Below are positions 44,024 to 54,386 of a stretch of DNA of 64,000 nucleotides, piece after piece. A program made the translations under genes and the position numbers. Origin of the DNA: Cyanophora paradoxa (taxonomy: Eukaryota > Glaucocystophyceae > Cyanophorales > Cyanophoraceae); contig QPMI01000482.1 of NCBI GenBank assembly GCA_004431415.1, positions 372,001-436,000 of the forward strand, written 5' to 3'. Position 1 is the first letter of the stretch, and every line of letters begins with the position of its first letter. Under the pieces are notes generated by a model. It was not told where the DNA came from and ran no database searches. It saw only the letters and a program-made list of their open reading frames with translations.

Positions 44024-44976
44024 ATGAAGCACGCGGACCACTTCTGGCGCTTCCTGGATGAGCTAGCGGAGAAGCCAGAGGTATTCGCCTCTACATGGAG
44101 CGCTGCGGCGGCCGCGGCGGGCGCTTAGCTAGTGCGCCGGCGTCGGCGAGCTGTGCGCGCCCTGACGCGCGATGCGCCCGCGCAGGAGTACAAGAAGTTT
44201 ATGGAGACGCAGTACAAGGAGTTCCAGGCGAGCGGCGGCTTCGGGAAGAACCCGCCGCCGTTCATGCCTCCGGGTCCGCGGCGCTCGCTCCGTCGCTCCG
44301 CGCGCCGCGCTGAACGCGTGACGTGCGGCGGCACAGGCATGGGCAAGTCCGGAGCGCCTGGGGCGACGCCACCCGCGCCGGGCGGGAAGCTCCCGGAGGT
44401 CTTCATCCCCACGCCCTCGCGGAGCACGCCGCCGGCGCCCCCGCAGCAGCAGCAGTCGGCCGCCTCCGCATCGTCTTCGAGCCAGATCTCCGCCTCCGAC
44501 GCCGACGGCGGCCTCGAGTCGCTGCGGACGAGCCGAGCTCCGGCCAAGCCGCCCCCGCGCATCGAGGAGATCGGGTCGGCCCCGGGGACGGCGAAGGTCC
44601 CCGAGCACACCCTCGAGCTCCGAGAAGACGGCGGGCGCCGCCGATACGTCCTCACCGTCCGCATGCCTGACGAGGTCCGCGAAGCCCGTACCCCCCCCTT
44701 CCCGGGTTTCTCCCGACCGCGGGGGTAGCCCAGCATGAAGGACGTCGAGCTCGACGTGTCGGAGCGGGAGGTCGAGGTGCAGTCCGCGCGCTACACCCTC
44801 AAGGTGCCTCCAGCGTCGCGTACCCCCCGACGCCCTTCCGCGCACCCCCTAGGCTGCAGCTGAGCTCTCGCTGTGCCCAGGTGCCCCTAAAAGAACCCGT
44901 AGACATCGACGAGTCGGAGTCTCGCTTCGTCAAGTCGCAGGCGGAGCTGGTGGTGACGATGCCCCTGTTGCCCTAG
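44024..44976 (+). CDS. PIH1/CS-domain protein, probable dynein assembly factor
   Basis: Five exons splice in frame: 44024-44080, 44186-44273, 44337-44674, 44729-44803 and 44881-44976, for 217 aa if the ATG at 44024 is used; an upstream exon is possible. The N-terminus HFWRFLDELAEKPE|EYKKFM resembles the start of PIH1D2-type proteins. A Pro/Ser/Gln-rich linker follows. The C-terminus is CS/alpha-crystallin-like: YVLTVRMPDE, KDVELDVSEREVEV, YTLK|VPLKEPVDIDESESRF, AELVVTMPLLP. PIH-family proteins are R2TP-type co-chaperones for axonemal dynein preassembly. The central PIH1 core is not evident, so the exact subfamily is unclear. It is divergent from DRC7. Confidence 0.72.
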
Positions 44977-45325
44977 CTTAGGGGTACAGTCAGCTAGACA
45001 CAGCCTTGTAGACGCTGGGGTTTAGACAGCTGCGCTAGTATAGGAACAGGATTAGACAGAGGCAGAAGGCGTAGATAAATCAAATCAATTACAAGCGTAG
45101 CCCATATGGCCAGATTTTCAGCTTCGCAGTTGAACTTGTCGAACTTGCCGGGTCCGCGGTCATCCCTTCTGCCCCTTGATAAAAAGCTTTCGATCGATAT
45201 CCCCCGCCACCCCCATCAGTTTTCTCCTCTCTCCCGGAGTACTAGTCCGGGGATCCCTCCTCGATTCCTTCGAAATTCATAACAAATATATTTTTAACTC
45301 GTCTCCTCATTAAATATTACCCTCC
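44977..45325. other. Spacer, no gene seen
   Basis: AT-rich spacer between two plus-strand genes, with tracts such as AAATATATTTTT near 45284. It presumably holds the 3' end of the PIH/CS gene and the promoter of the next gene. Confidence 0.4.
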
Positions 45326-46224
45326 ATGACCAGGGCGAAGCGCCTCGAGCTTGCGCCCGGGGCGCCCCGCACGCGCGCGCCTGTCGACAATTGCGAAATG
45401 AATCTGACCTTCAGCTTCTTCGTTGGAATTCTTCTGCTGGAGACCGCCGCCGGTCTCGGCGCGCACGCGCATGAGGGCGTCGACGTCGGCCTCCACGCGC
45501 GGAAGCTGCGCGGCGCCCAGCGTGCGAAAATTTCTTCGCTTCTCCGAATTTAAGCTTCCTGTCGATTCATTTAATTTCTTCCTCTTTCCAGCCACTACCG
45601 GGGGCGCGGCGATCCTGAACGCAACTTTCAGCGGTGCCGTCGTGAACGCCGACGGCTCCGATCTCGCAATCGACCCGAGCCAGATCGGCGACCTTGAGAA
45701 AGTCGTGGGTGATCATGACCCCGGCCGACCCGTCCCATGTCCAGCCAGCGGCCCAGCGCCGGCTTGCAATATTAATTGTGAGCCGCGGCGCCGCAAGCGC
45801 AGCGCAGGAGTTCGGCGAGACTCTCGGCCTGTGCGTGGCTCCCCCCGGCCTGGCGCCTCCGGGATCCGCAAAGCTCGAGCGGGCTCGAGGCGCGCAGGGC
45901 GGTCCCGACGAGCGCGGTGAGGCTGGCGATGCTCGAGGCGGACTTCATCCGCGCGAGGATCGAGCTGCTGGCCGTCGAGATCTGCCCCCCGCCACCCAGC
46001 GTGCGCTCGCTCGATCGCAAGTTCCCCGCCCGCGCGCGCGCGCGCGTCATTTGCGTGTATGCACTTGGACCGTGGCTTCTTTTGCCGTCAACGTCAAGTA
46101 TATATCCTTATCGATCCTCTAAGCGAAAGCTTCAAATTCGCAGCCGCAGCCGCAGCCGCCGGCGCCCCGGTGCCTGCGCGAGGCGCTTGCCCGCCTCCTG
46201 CTGGACCTCGGCGTGCGTCCTTGA
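45326..46224 (+). CDS. Candidate small secreted protein
   Basis: Plus-strand exons splice in frame over the whole span. The ATG at 45326 or at 45398 starts the coding frame; the second gives MNLTFSFFVGILLLETAAG, a good signal-peptide core. The next exon (after an AT-rich 71-nt intron) reads GGAAILNATFSGAVVNADGS, then SQIGDLEK. Later exons read EFGETLGL|AVPTSAVRLAMLEADFIRARIE, LLAVEICPPPPS and PAPRCLREALARLLLDLGVRP, with TGA at 46222-46224. The consistent phases support a real gene. No family recognised; extracellular location is inferred from the N-terminus only. An open frame opposite the first exon is a competing reading. Confidence 0.45.
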
Positions 46225-47601
46225 CTGACTCTGGCCAGATGCATGATCATGAGCCTCCGATCCGCCAATTACAAGCTATAGCTAAATTATCAAATCGCGC
46301 AGGCCACGGTCACGATTCCCCAGTCCTTCCCGCCGCCGACTCCGTTGCAAGTGATCCAATTCAGTGCGCGCACGCATATGATCATGAGCCGCGCCCGGCC
46401 GTATCGATATCGATATCGCGCGGCAGCTTGACTTGAACTTATGATTAAGCTGTTCGCTTGGAAGTTGATCAGTGATTTCTTTCGGTTGATATCGCAGGCC
46501 CCCCTCTCCGCATCCCTCTCTTTGGATTGACTGTCCTGGAGCTGACAAGCCTCCAGCTGACCGCGGCCGGCGTGCGCGCGGGTCTGCCGGTGGCACGCCC
46601 GCGGCCCGCCGGGACGCAAGGTTAATTATCTTCGTGACGTCAGCGTTGTGCGGTCTAGCTACTACTAGGCTAGCTATATATAGCGCTATATAGATCCGAC
46701 GAGTTTCACTGATTAAATATTCATGATCAAAGAAATGAATATTGAGTTCGAAAAGAGCTTATAATTAAATGCTTCAATTCATATTCGAATTCGAGAAGTC
46801 GTAGAGTCAGCCGGTTTAATTCGTGCGCCGATGTGCGGTCGAAGTCTAGATCTGCGCAGAACTAGAATTCGAAGGCCGCCGCGCCGGGCGCCGACGCCGT
46901 CGGTTGGCAGCTGAGGATCGGGAACAGGGGGAATTTAAACCCGCGGGGCCAGGCAGCTGCATGGCCCTGCAGGGCGCCGGCCGAGGGCGTCTGCTTATGC
47001 CGGGGCGCGCGCGTGCGCGGACGCCGACCGGGACTTCGCATCCGCGTGCTCTACTAGCTGTAGGGACTGCGACCGGGACTACAGCTAGCTGCAGGCCAGT
47101 TCTATAGCTATAGCTACTAGGCTAGGCCTAGGGACCAGGGCCCAGGCTCCTAGCTGCGCATGCAGGCCGGCGCCTGGGCTGCAGCTGCAACCTGCGCATG
47201 CGCAGCAGGCCAGCTGCAGGGCCGGCGCGGTCCTGCTGGCATGGCTGCATGCGCAGAGGCCCTGAGGGCGCCGTCGCGCCGCAGGCTATAGCTAGCGCTG
47301 CGCATGCAGGTGGCTGGACTGCGGCACGCGTGACGCCGCACTGACGCGCCTCAAGCTTGTCGAACGATCATGATCATGATCATGTTAAAAACAAATTGCC
47401 TAGTTGAAAACAAAAATCCGTTCGGAGTTTCCCCGGAATTCGAGTCTCCGATCGAGTCTCCGACTCTCCGATCGATGTCATTCGATGAGTCCGATCCGTT
47501 GAAAAACTTGAATTTCCCCGACCTCGCGTCGGCTCGCGATCGATCGCGATAGGATTGAAACGCTTCACACTCGAGCGCTACTAGGAGCTTGAGCCTTGAG
47601 C

Positions 47602-47899
47602 TAGAGATGGGGCTCGAGCCGGGCCGGCTCGAACCGGCCGGCCGGCCCGGCTCGAGCAAGCCGGCTCGAGGGGCACATTGCGGCTGGCTCGAGCCGGGTC
47701 GGGTTTTGTTAGGGGCGAGCCGGCGAGCCGGCGAACTGGCTAGCTATTTTATATAGGTTTTTATTATATATATCGAATATATTATATGGAAAAGACTGTG
47801 TACCCCCCTTCTCGGGCCGGCTCGAGCCGGCCCGTGGCTCGAGGGGTGCCGGCTCGAGCCCTGCTCGAGCCGCCGATTTGCGCTCGAGCCCCATCTCTA
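47602..47899. mobile_element. hAT-like MITE, 298 bp
   Basis: It has 18-bp perfect terminal inverted repeats (TAGAGATGGGGCTCGAGC) at 47602-47619 and 47882-47899. Flanking 8-bp sequences CCTTGAGC (47594-47601) and CGTTGAGC (47900-47907) match at 7 of 8 positions, as expected of an aged target-site duplication. Subterminal regions carry many GGCTCGAGCC palindromes around an AT-rich centre (about 47735-47790). There is no transposase. Eight-bp duplications and TAGRGATG-like ends fit the hAT superfamily. Confidence 0.7.
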
Positions 47900-47982
47900 C
47901 GTTGAGCTCGATGTCAGTGGATGTCACTCGATGATCCTCCTCGATTAATATTCCTCGATCGTGAGCCTCCGGGGATCCGCGA

Positions 47983-48066
47983 GGGCAGTGGGCACTGGGC
48001 AGTGGGCACTGGGCACTGGGCAGTGGCCCATGGGCACTGGGCCGTGGGCCCGTGGCCCGTGGCCGG
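47983..48066. repeat. GGGCAGT/GGGCACT minisatellite
   Basis: Seven-bp units GGGCAGT and GGGCACT alternate irregularly, then degenerate into GGGCCGT and GGCCCGT variants toward 48066. Confidence 0.8.
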
Positions 48067-48228
48067 GTGGCCCTCCGATTCCCTGTTCGACCGAGGGCTC
48101 CTCGCACCTTTGGTCACGGTCTCCTCCTCGCACCCGCCTTCTCGAACTCTCCGTGGTACGTAGCGTAGCACTGCGTACCCGGCATTCGCAGCACGTAAAG
48201 CGGCGGGCCTTTAAAGCGGCTAGCGTCA

Positions 48229-48343
48229 CAGTATATATAGCGTGTCTTCCTTCAGTACCGTCGCTCGAAGCTCGTTAACGCGTTGACCCTCGGCCTCACC
48301 GCGCGCCTTCAAAGCTTACCGTAGTACGAAGTTAGCCACCAAG
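48229..48343 (+). promoter_or_regulatory. TATA box and 5' UTR of the following gene
   Basis: TATATATAG at about 48231-48239 lies 105 bp upstream of an ATG in good context (CCACCAAGATG). A start site about 30 bp downstream would leave an 80-nt leader. Confidence 0.5.
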
Positions 48344-49613
48344 ATGCCCGGCAACAACAACAACGGCAACAGCGCGTCCGGCCTCGCCCAGGGCAACGGC
48401 AACGGTAACGCCGGCAACCAGAACCAGCAGCAGCAGACGCAGGTCGTCGCGACGTGCTCGGCGAAGACGGATGCTACGGCACTGCTGACTGCATTTCAGA
48501 CACGACCAATTGCAACGACATCTGGACTAGCCCTAGTAGCTGTTTGGCTAGCAGTGGGCCGCCGGTCGAATCCATGGGCTCAGACAGATAGGCAAGCGAC
48601 GTCGAAAATCGAAATCGAATACCGAAGCTCGAGATCGAAACCCTAGGTCTACTTACCCTACGGGCTTAAGATCGAAAGATCAGAGGTGCGGGCCGTGCCC
48701 GGAGGCTCGCCCGTTGACCACGGATGCGCTGCTAGCTGGCCGCCACGAGACGAGCGCGAGCACGCCGGGGCAGGCGCCGGCGTACCTCTCGCAGGTGGCC
48801 CTCATCAACGCGCTGACGGCCAACGGGACGCGCTCGCACATCGCCTCCCCGCCTGTTCGTGGAAACTGCTGACTGCACGGGCCCCGCTGTGTGCGTTGCG
48901 ATCTTCCTTCGCTTAGGTTGAACGCGGACGGTCTTCTCGCGTGCCGTACGGGCGTCCGAAATATTTTGATCGCGAAGGCCTGTAGGCCTAGGCCTAGGCC
49001 TAGGCCTCCGAAATATTTCAATCGCGAAGGCGCAGCTGACAGTCGCCGCCGCGCCGCAGCGATTCGGCGGTGGCGCTCACGCACCAGAAAGTGACGACCA
49101 AGACCAACACTGACTGCTCGACCACGACCGAGATCGGCGGCTGCAAGGTCCGCGCCCATCGACGGCGCCGCGACCGCGATCGACGGCGCCGCGGCCGCGG
49201 TCGTCGCCCCAAACGTTAACTCGACGTTGAGCCACACGCGTGCACATACACATACGCGATACATATATGCGTACATACATGCGATTATATACGTATTTAT
49301 TAGAACGTCTCTACACTCGAGCTCCGCGGCCGGAATTCCGCGCGCGCTGATTGCGAGGCCTAGGCGGCGCAGGCGGTGGGCAGCGACGAGGGCAGCACGG
49401 TGGACGTGGCGACGACGACGACCGACGCCGTGGAGGCCGAGGCGGCCGCCTTCGACGAGGCCGACGCGCTCGAGCTCGAGCTCGCCAGCGACGCCGCCCT
49501 CGCTGTCCGTACCCCCCCCCCACCCCCCTTCGTTTCTTCGATTCGAACTTGACCGCCGGCGCCGTGCGCGCGCGTGTGTGCGCAGGGCCTGGACTTCGCC
49601 GACTGCGAGTAGC
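48344..49613 (+). CDS. Candidate low-complexity, Asn/Gln- and Thr-rich protein (exons unresolved)
   Basis: Starts at ATG 48344 with MPGNNNNGNSASGLAQGNGN and a Gln tract. Further coding-like blocks on the plus strand are TPGQAPAYLSQVALINALTA with NGTRSHIA (about 48757-48845), VTTKTNTDCSTTTEIGGCK (about 49090-49147) and GSDEGSTVDVATTTTDAVEA (about 49379-49440). A last exon reads GLDFADCE and ends at TAG. A TATA box and a good start context support expression. Cys- and Thr-rich blocks suggest a surface or secreted protein, but I could not assign all introns and recognise no family. Confidence 0.4.
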
Positions 49614-50343
49614 TATAGGGCGGGCGCCGTGGGCCCTGCGCAGTTTTGGACGTATGAAGCCGTAGGGTGTTTCGTTCGTCAGACTCGCGAGCAGCGAGCT
49701 TTTTTATTAATTAGTAATGTGATGATTGCTGATCATGAATCAGAGATAACACGAAAATTTAACATCGAAACTTGATCATGAATTCCCAGCGGCCGAGCTA
49801 TAGATCTAGACGGGACCGTCGGACGAGAATATAAATATCATGATCATGATAAATATAAAGAATCAGTTGAATTTGTTTTCAGAGACTACGTACACGGTGG
49901 GGCACTAGAAAAATCAATGCATATGCCGGAATGGCCATGGAGGGGCCGCTTAAATCCGGATGCGGGCGGGCCTTGAGAGGGAGGCGCCCGAGGAGGCCCG
50001 CTGAGGCAGTCAACGCTGGCGATGGCGTTCGGGTACCCCGGCGCGCGGCGTGGCCCTGCAGCTGCGGGAGGGCATGCCCTAGTGGGCAGGCACGTGCATG
50101 GGCCGATCGCGAGGGGCCGGGGGGGAGCCGGAGCGCGCGGCGGTTTGCACATGCGTAGATTCAAGTTCATGGTCGCGGTTTGCGATCATTCAGCCACACG
50201 CACGTGCACTCGCAACCGTTCTATATCTGCTTCGAATTCCAATTTCCCGGCCCCCCTGCCCCGCCTCGATACTGCTCGGTGCGCGCGGTGTGCATGTGCA
50301 TGTATATTTACTGCGGTCACTGAGTGCTCGCCTGGCCTCGCGC
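49614..50343. other. Spacer, no gene seen
   Basis: AT-rich with ATGATCATGAT palindromes near 49840, then GC-rich sequence toward 50200. Short open frames here have no splice or family support. Confidence 0.4.
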
Positions 50344-53300
50344 CTACCACTCGGTGGGGAAGTAGTCCTTGAGGAACTGCCCGAAGAGCGGCTGCGCCCC
50401 CTCCCGCACCCCCGAGAAGACCTGCGCCGCCCGCCGCCTCGAACCGCCGGCGGGCGGCCAAGGGAGCGGGCGGGGAAAGCAAGGAGACGGGCGCACGGGG
50501 TCCAGGATGCGCGCCGCAGCGTCCACCTCGTCGATCGGCGTCTGCCGGGGCGAACCAGAAACGCTTAGAGCGCGAAGCAGTGCGGGCCGAGGGGCGGCCG
50601 GACCTGGAAGTCGTGCCGCGCCGCCGTCCGTGCCGCCACCTCCGCCGCTGCGAGCGCGAGCGTGAGAGATGGCCCACTTGCTCAGCAAGAAAGGGGGCGC
50701 GGCGCACGGTTCTCGTCGTTGATCCAGCCGGTGTCGACGGCGTTCATCCAGATCCCGTCCCGCGCCCAGTCCTCCGCGGACGTCCCTGCGCCGGGGCGAG
50801 GTCACGCGGGGCGGGGCGGGGCGGGCGGGGCGGGGCGAGTGGCGGGGCGGACGGGTCATCATGTTGAGGGCGGCCTTGGCCATGTTCGTGTGCGGGTGGT
50901 TCGGGGTCTTGTAGCGGTAGAACTTGCCCTGCGCCCCCGCCCCCCCGCCGGCCCTCAGCCGCCGTCCCTCGGGGCGGGGCGCGGCGGGGCGGGGGGGGAC
51001 CTCCATGGCGCTGACGTTGACGACGAAGCGGGGCCGGTGGGGCGAGCGCAGCAGCGCCCCCTGCGCACGCCCCCGGGTCAGCTCGCCGATGCCGCAGCGG
51101 GGCTCGCCGTCGGGGGCACCTTGAGGCGGGAGTTGAGGAGGAAGGGGGCGAGGGCGTTCACCACGTGCGTCTCCACCGCCTCCACCGCCGGCACCTGCCG
51201 CCCCCGCCCCGAGCCTCACGAGAAGCGCCCGGCGGGGCCCCGGCTGCGGCCTGCGCGCTGGGGCGGGGGCGCGCCTTCTCGAGGGGGAGGACCCAGGAGT
51301 TGACGCGGCGCAGGTCCACCTGCTGCCCGTCCGCGTCGTACTGCGCCCCCCGCCCCCGCCCCTCAGCCCCGCGCCCCGCCGGGCCCCGCCCCGCCCGGCG
51401 CGGGGCGGCGGGGCGGGCCTTGTCCTGGGGGAAGAGGGCGGCGGCGTCGAGGCTCGCCGCCCGGTCCTCCTCCGTCAGCTCCAGCTGCGTCATCGCTGCC
51501 CCGGGTCGGCCCCGCCCCCGCGAGCGGCGAGGGGGGGAGGCCGGCACCGGCCGAGGGGCTCATGCGGGGCCCCGCCGTGCGCGCCCCGCCCCGACGGAGG
51601 CGACGGGGCCCGAGGCCGCCTCGCCGGGCGACGCCTGGGGGCCGCCGCCGGGCTCGTCGGGGCGGGGCAGGGGCCCCTCGGTGACGCGCAGCAGGTGCGT
51701 GGCGCTGGGGACAGCGCCGGGCGCGTCGGAAGGGGGAGGAAGGGGAGGAGGGGGCGGGGGCGGACCCGTGGGAGAGGGCGACGAACTCGTGCTGGCCGGC
51801 GAGGGTGCCCCGGAGGCCCTCGGGGAGGCTCGAGGCCGGCACCGCCTCCGCGGGGATGAGGTGCCGGTAGAACGACGGCGGCCGCCGCACCGTCTGCGCC
51901 GCGTTGTTCACCAGCGCGTCCAAGTGCGTGTAACGCCCGGCCACGAAGTCCGCGAAGCTGCCGCACGAGTTCGAGGGGGGAGGGGGGAGGGGGGAAGGGG
52001 GGGGTACAGCGGGGCGCGCACCGGCAGACGCTCTGGAGGTCCCTAAAGTCGATGCCGTAGACGTCGAGGCGGCCGCGGAACTCGTCAAAGTCCGGCTCCT
52101 GCGGGGGGCGCGCCGTCGGCCGGGGGGTACGCGCGCGCGAGCCCCGGGGGGTACGGCACCCTGGCGAAGCGGAGGGCGGCGTCGTGGGGGAAGCGGGTCG
52201 TCGCGATGACGTGCGCCCCCGCCCGCAGCAGCTTCAGCGTCACGTGGAACCTGGCGAGGCGGTCACGACGCGGGGCGCGGCGGGGCGCGGCGGGGGGGGC
52301 CGCCGCACCCGATCTTGACGCGGGCACCCGTGACGAGGGCAATGCGGCCGCGCAGGTCCGCCGACTGCATCCGCTTCTCGTAGTTCAGCGCCGCGCACCC
52401 CGGGCACAGCTGCGCCCGCCCCGGCCCAGCCCCCGCTGAGCGAGGGCGCCGGTGCCCCGGGCGGGGTCGGGCGGGACGGGGCGGGGCTCGCACGCGGTCG
52501 TAGAAGTGGTGGAGCCGCGTGAAGCGGACCTTGCAGATGTAGCAGGAGCGCAGCTCGTACTGGAGCTCTGCCCCCGCCCCCAGGCTCGCCCCGGCGCCCC
52601 GCGAGGGCACGGCAGCGGGGGCGGGGAAGGCGACTGGGCCGCACCGCGCTCGCCCTGCGCGTTCACGGATACGACGCCGCCCCCGTCGCCGCCCCCGCCA
52701 CCACCGTCCCTGTCCCCGTCCACCGGCGCCCCGCCGGCAGAGGGCTCCGCGGGCGCCGCCGCGATCGCCGGGACCACCGGGCTGCCCTCGAGCAGCGGCG
52801 TAGCCTGCGAGCGACGGCGGGTGAGGGGCGCGGGGCCGGGGGCGGGCGGGGCGGACCGGGGCGTCGGCGAGGGCGAGGCGGGAGAGGGCTTCGATGCGGT
52901 TGGCGCGCAGCTGCGTGTTGTTCACGAACGCCGCGTCCAGCTGCTTCGCCCGCTGCCGCCGCGTCGCCGCCGCCTTCCTGCCCCCCCGCCCCGCGTGCTC
53001 AGACTGGGCCGCGCCCCGCGCGCCGCGCCGCTCGGGCCTCGCGCGCGCTCGCCTCCTGAAGCGGTCCTGTGCGTACTCGGCGATGCCCTTGCCCTTGAAG
53101 TACGTCTTCCCCGCCCGCAGCACGAACAGCCTGCGCGCGCCGGCGCCGGGACTCAGCCAACGGCGATCCGCGGGGAGGCCGCGGGGCGCACTGCCCAGCT
53201 CGACGGAGCTCCTTGAGCGCGTCATCTTCCAGCAGCTCGGGCTTATCGTTGAGCGCTTGCAGCACCTGCGCGCCCCGGAGCAATCGGCGCTCGCCACGGA

Positions 53301-53461
53301 AGTGGGCGGGGGCCCGATCGATCGGCTCGAAGGCCCGAGGTGGTGCCGCTCAGCTAGCTAACCTTCACCGCAGTCGCTAGCTCGCCTGCGGAGAAGCCGC
53401 AGCCGTCCGGCAGAAGCAGGTCCTCCTCGTCCGCGCCCAGCGAGCCGAGAAGGTCGTCCAT
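50344..53461 (-). CDS. Short-chain dehydrogenase with N-terminal zinc ribbon and extension
   Basis: Multi-exon, ATG 53461 ([20 protein letters not shown]) to TAG 50344-50346. An acidic, helical N-terminal extension of roughly 150-200 aa includes [20 protein letters not shown]. Next is a CxxC...CxxC ribbon ([30 protein letters not shown]), then a Rossmann [120 protein letters not shown] and [10 protein letters not shown]. The TGxxxxIG, NNAAQ and catalytic Ser are present; the YxxxK position reads TxxxK. This matches a family of large zinc-ribbon SDRs whose substrate I do not know. Confidence 0.82.
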
Positions 53462-54386
53462 GCCCGCCGCCGCACAACGTTAACGGCCAGTCTGCGGCTA
53501 ACTGGGTGCTGGAGCCGCTGTCGACACGTACCCCGACAACCTTCTCACACGTACCCCTGCTGGAAAAGTTTCGACAGCACCAGCGCGTTTTCAGCACAGG
53601 AGCCGCTCCGGCGGCCAGCGCCTCGCAGAACGGTTTAGCAGCGCTCGAGGTGCGTTTTGGCCGCAACTCCTCGCCAGGCGACCGTGGTGCTCACTGCGTC
53701 ATGCGCGTGCTCACTTGGCCCAAACCTTGGCGCAGAAGCCGCCCTGGCGGCCAGCGTTTGCTTCTGAAGCACTCTACAAGAACTTCGAGAGCGTTGGAGG
53801 TGGGCTGCAGCCTTCTTTACCGGCAGGCGAATGCCCTGACTCGCGAGCCTTAGCTTGCTCGGAGGCTCCAGATCTAGACGTCGACCGCGACTCCGCTGTA
53901 CAGGAGCCGCTCCGGATCCGGCATCAAGCGCTAGCGGGCGAGCAGTATCAAATTAAAGGCGTCCGATCCAAGGTGATTTCATTGTCTTTTCTCGCCAGGC
54001 GAATGCATGCTTACAACTTAATTGATTATAAAGTTTAAGTTGAGCTGCGATCGCAAATGCTTCCGGATCCGTCATGTCTTCTTAATATGCTTGATTCGAT
54101 CTATATCGCTATATCGATCAACAACTTTCATAGACTAGTTCCAGGTCTTTCATACTACTAAGTTGGCGAGAAGAACGAATCAAGCTTATAATTATGCTTG
54201 ACGTGGGCCAAGTGTACATGTGGGTACATCTGGCCGGAGACTTATGTATAATTAAAAGCTAGCTGCCTAGCTTTGCAATTATTATTCGCACGACCAGAGC
54301 GTCGAAATATTAATAGGGTCTGCGCGCGCAAATAAGCTCAAGCTTCGTGCAATTCAAAATCGATATCTGATCGAAAAGAAAGCAGA
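53462..54386. other. Divergent spacer between the SDR and SNF2 genes
   Basis: The first 500 bp are GC-rich and hold two imperfect direct repeats around GCGGCCAGCG (near 53610 and 53750) and plus-strand open frames of 115 and 107 codons without convincing splice structure. The rest is AT-rich and presumably holds the SNF2 gene promoter. Confidence 0.4.

Larger units (their letters stand above)
46225..48228. other. Repeat-rich intergenic region
   Basis: About 2 kb without a supported gene. It has many overlapping short palindromes: CGATATCGATATCG near 46399, GCTAGCTATATATAGCGCTA near 46669, CTATAGCTATAGC near 47103, CATGATCATGATCATG near 47369. A CAGCTG/GCATGC-rich block spans 47141-47310. The MITE and minisatellite below lie here. 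Confidence 0.5.

Noticed and set aside
53506-54038. Two overlapping plus-strand frames with imperfect repeats
   Set aside because: No consistent splice chain or start; composition is similar on both strands. Left as unassigned spacer.
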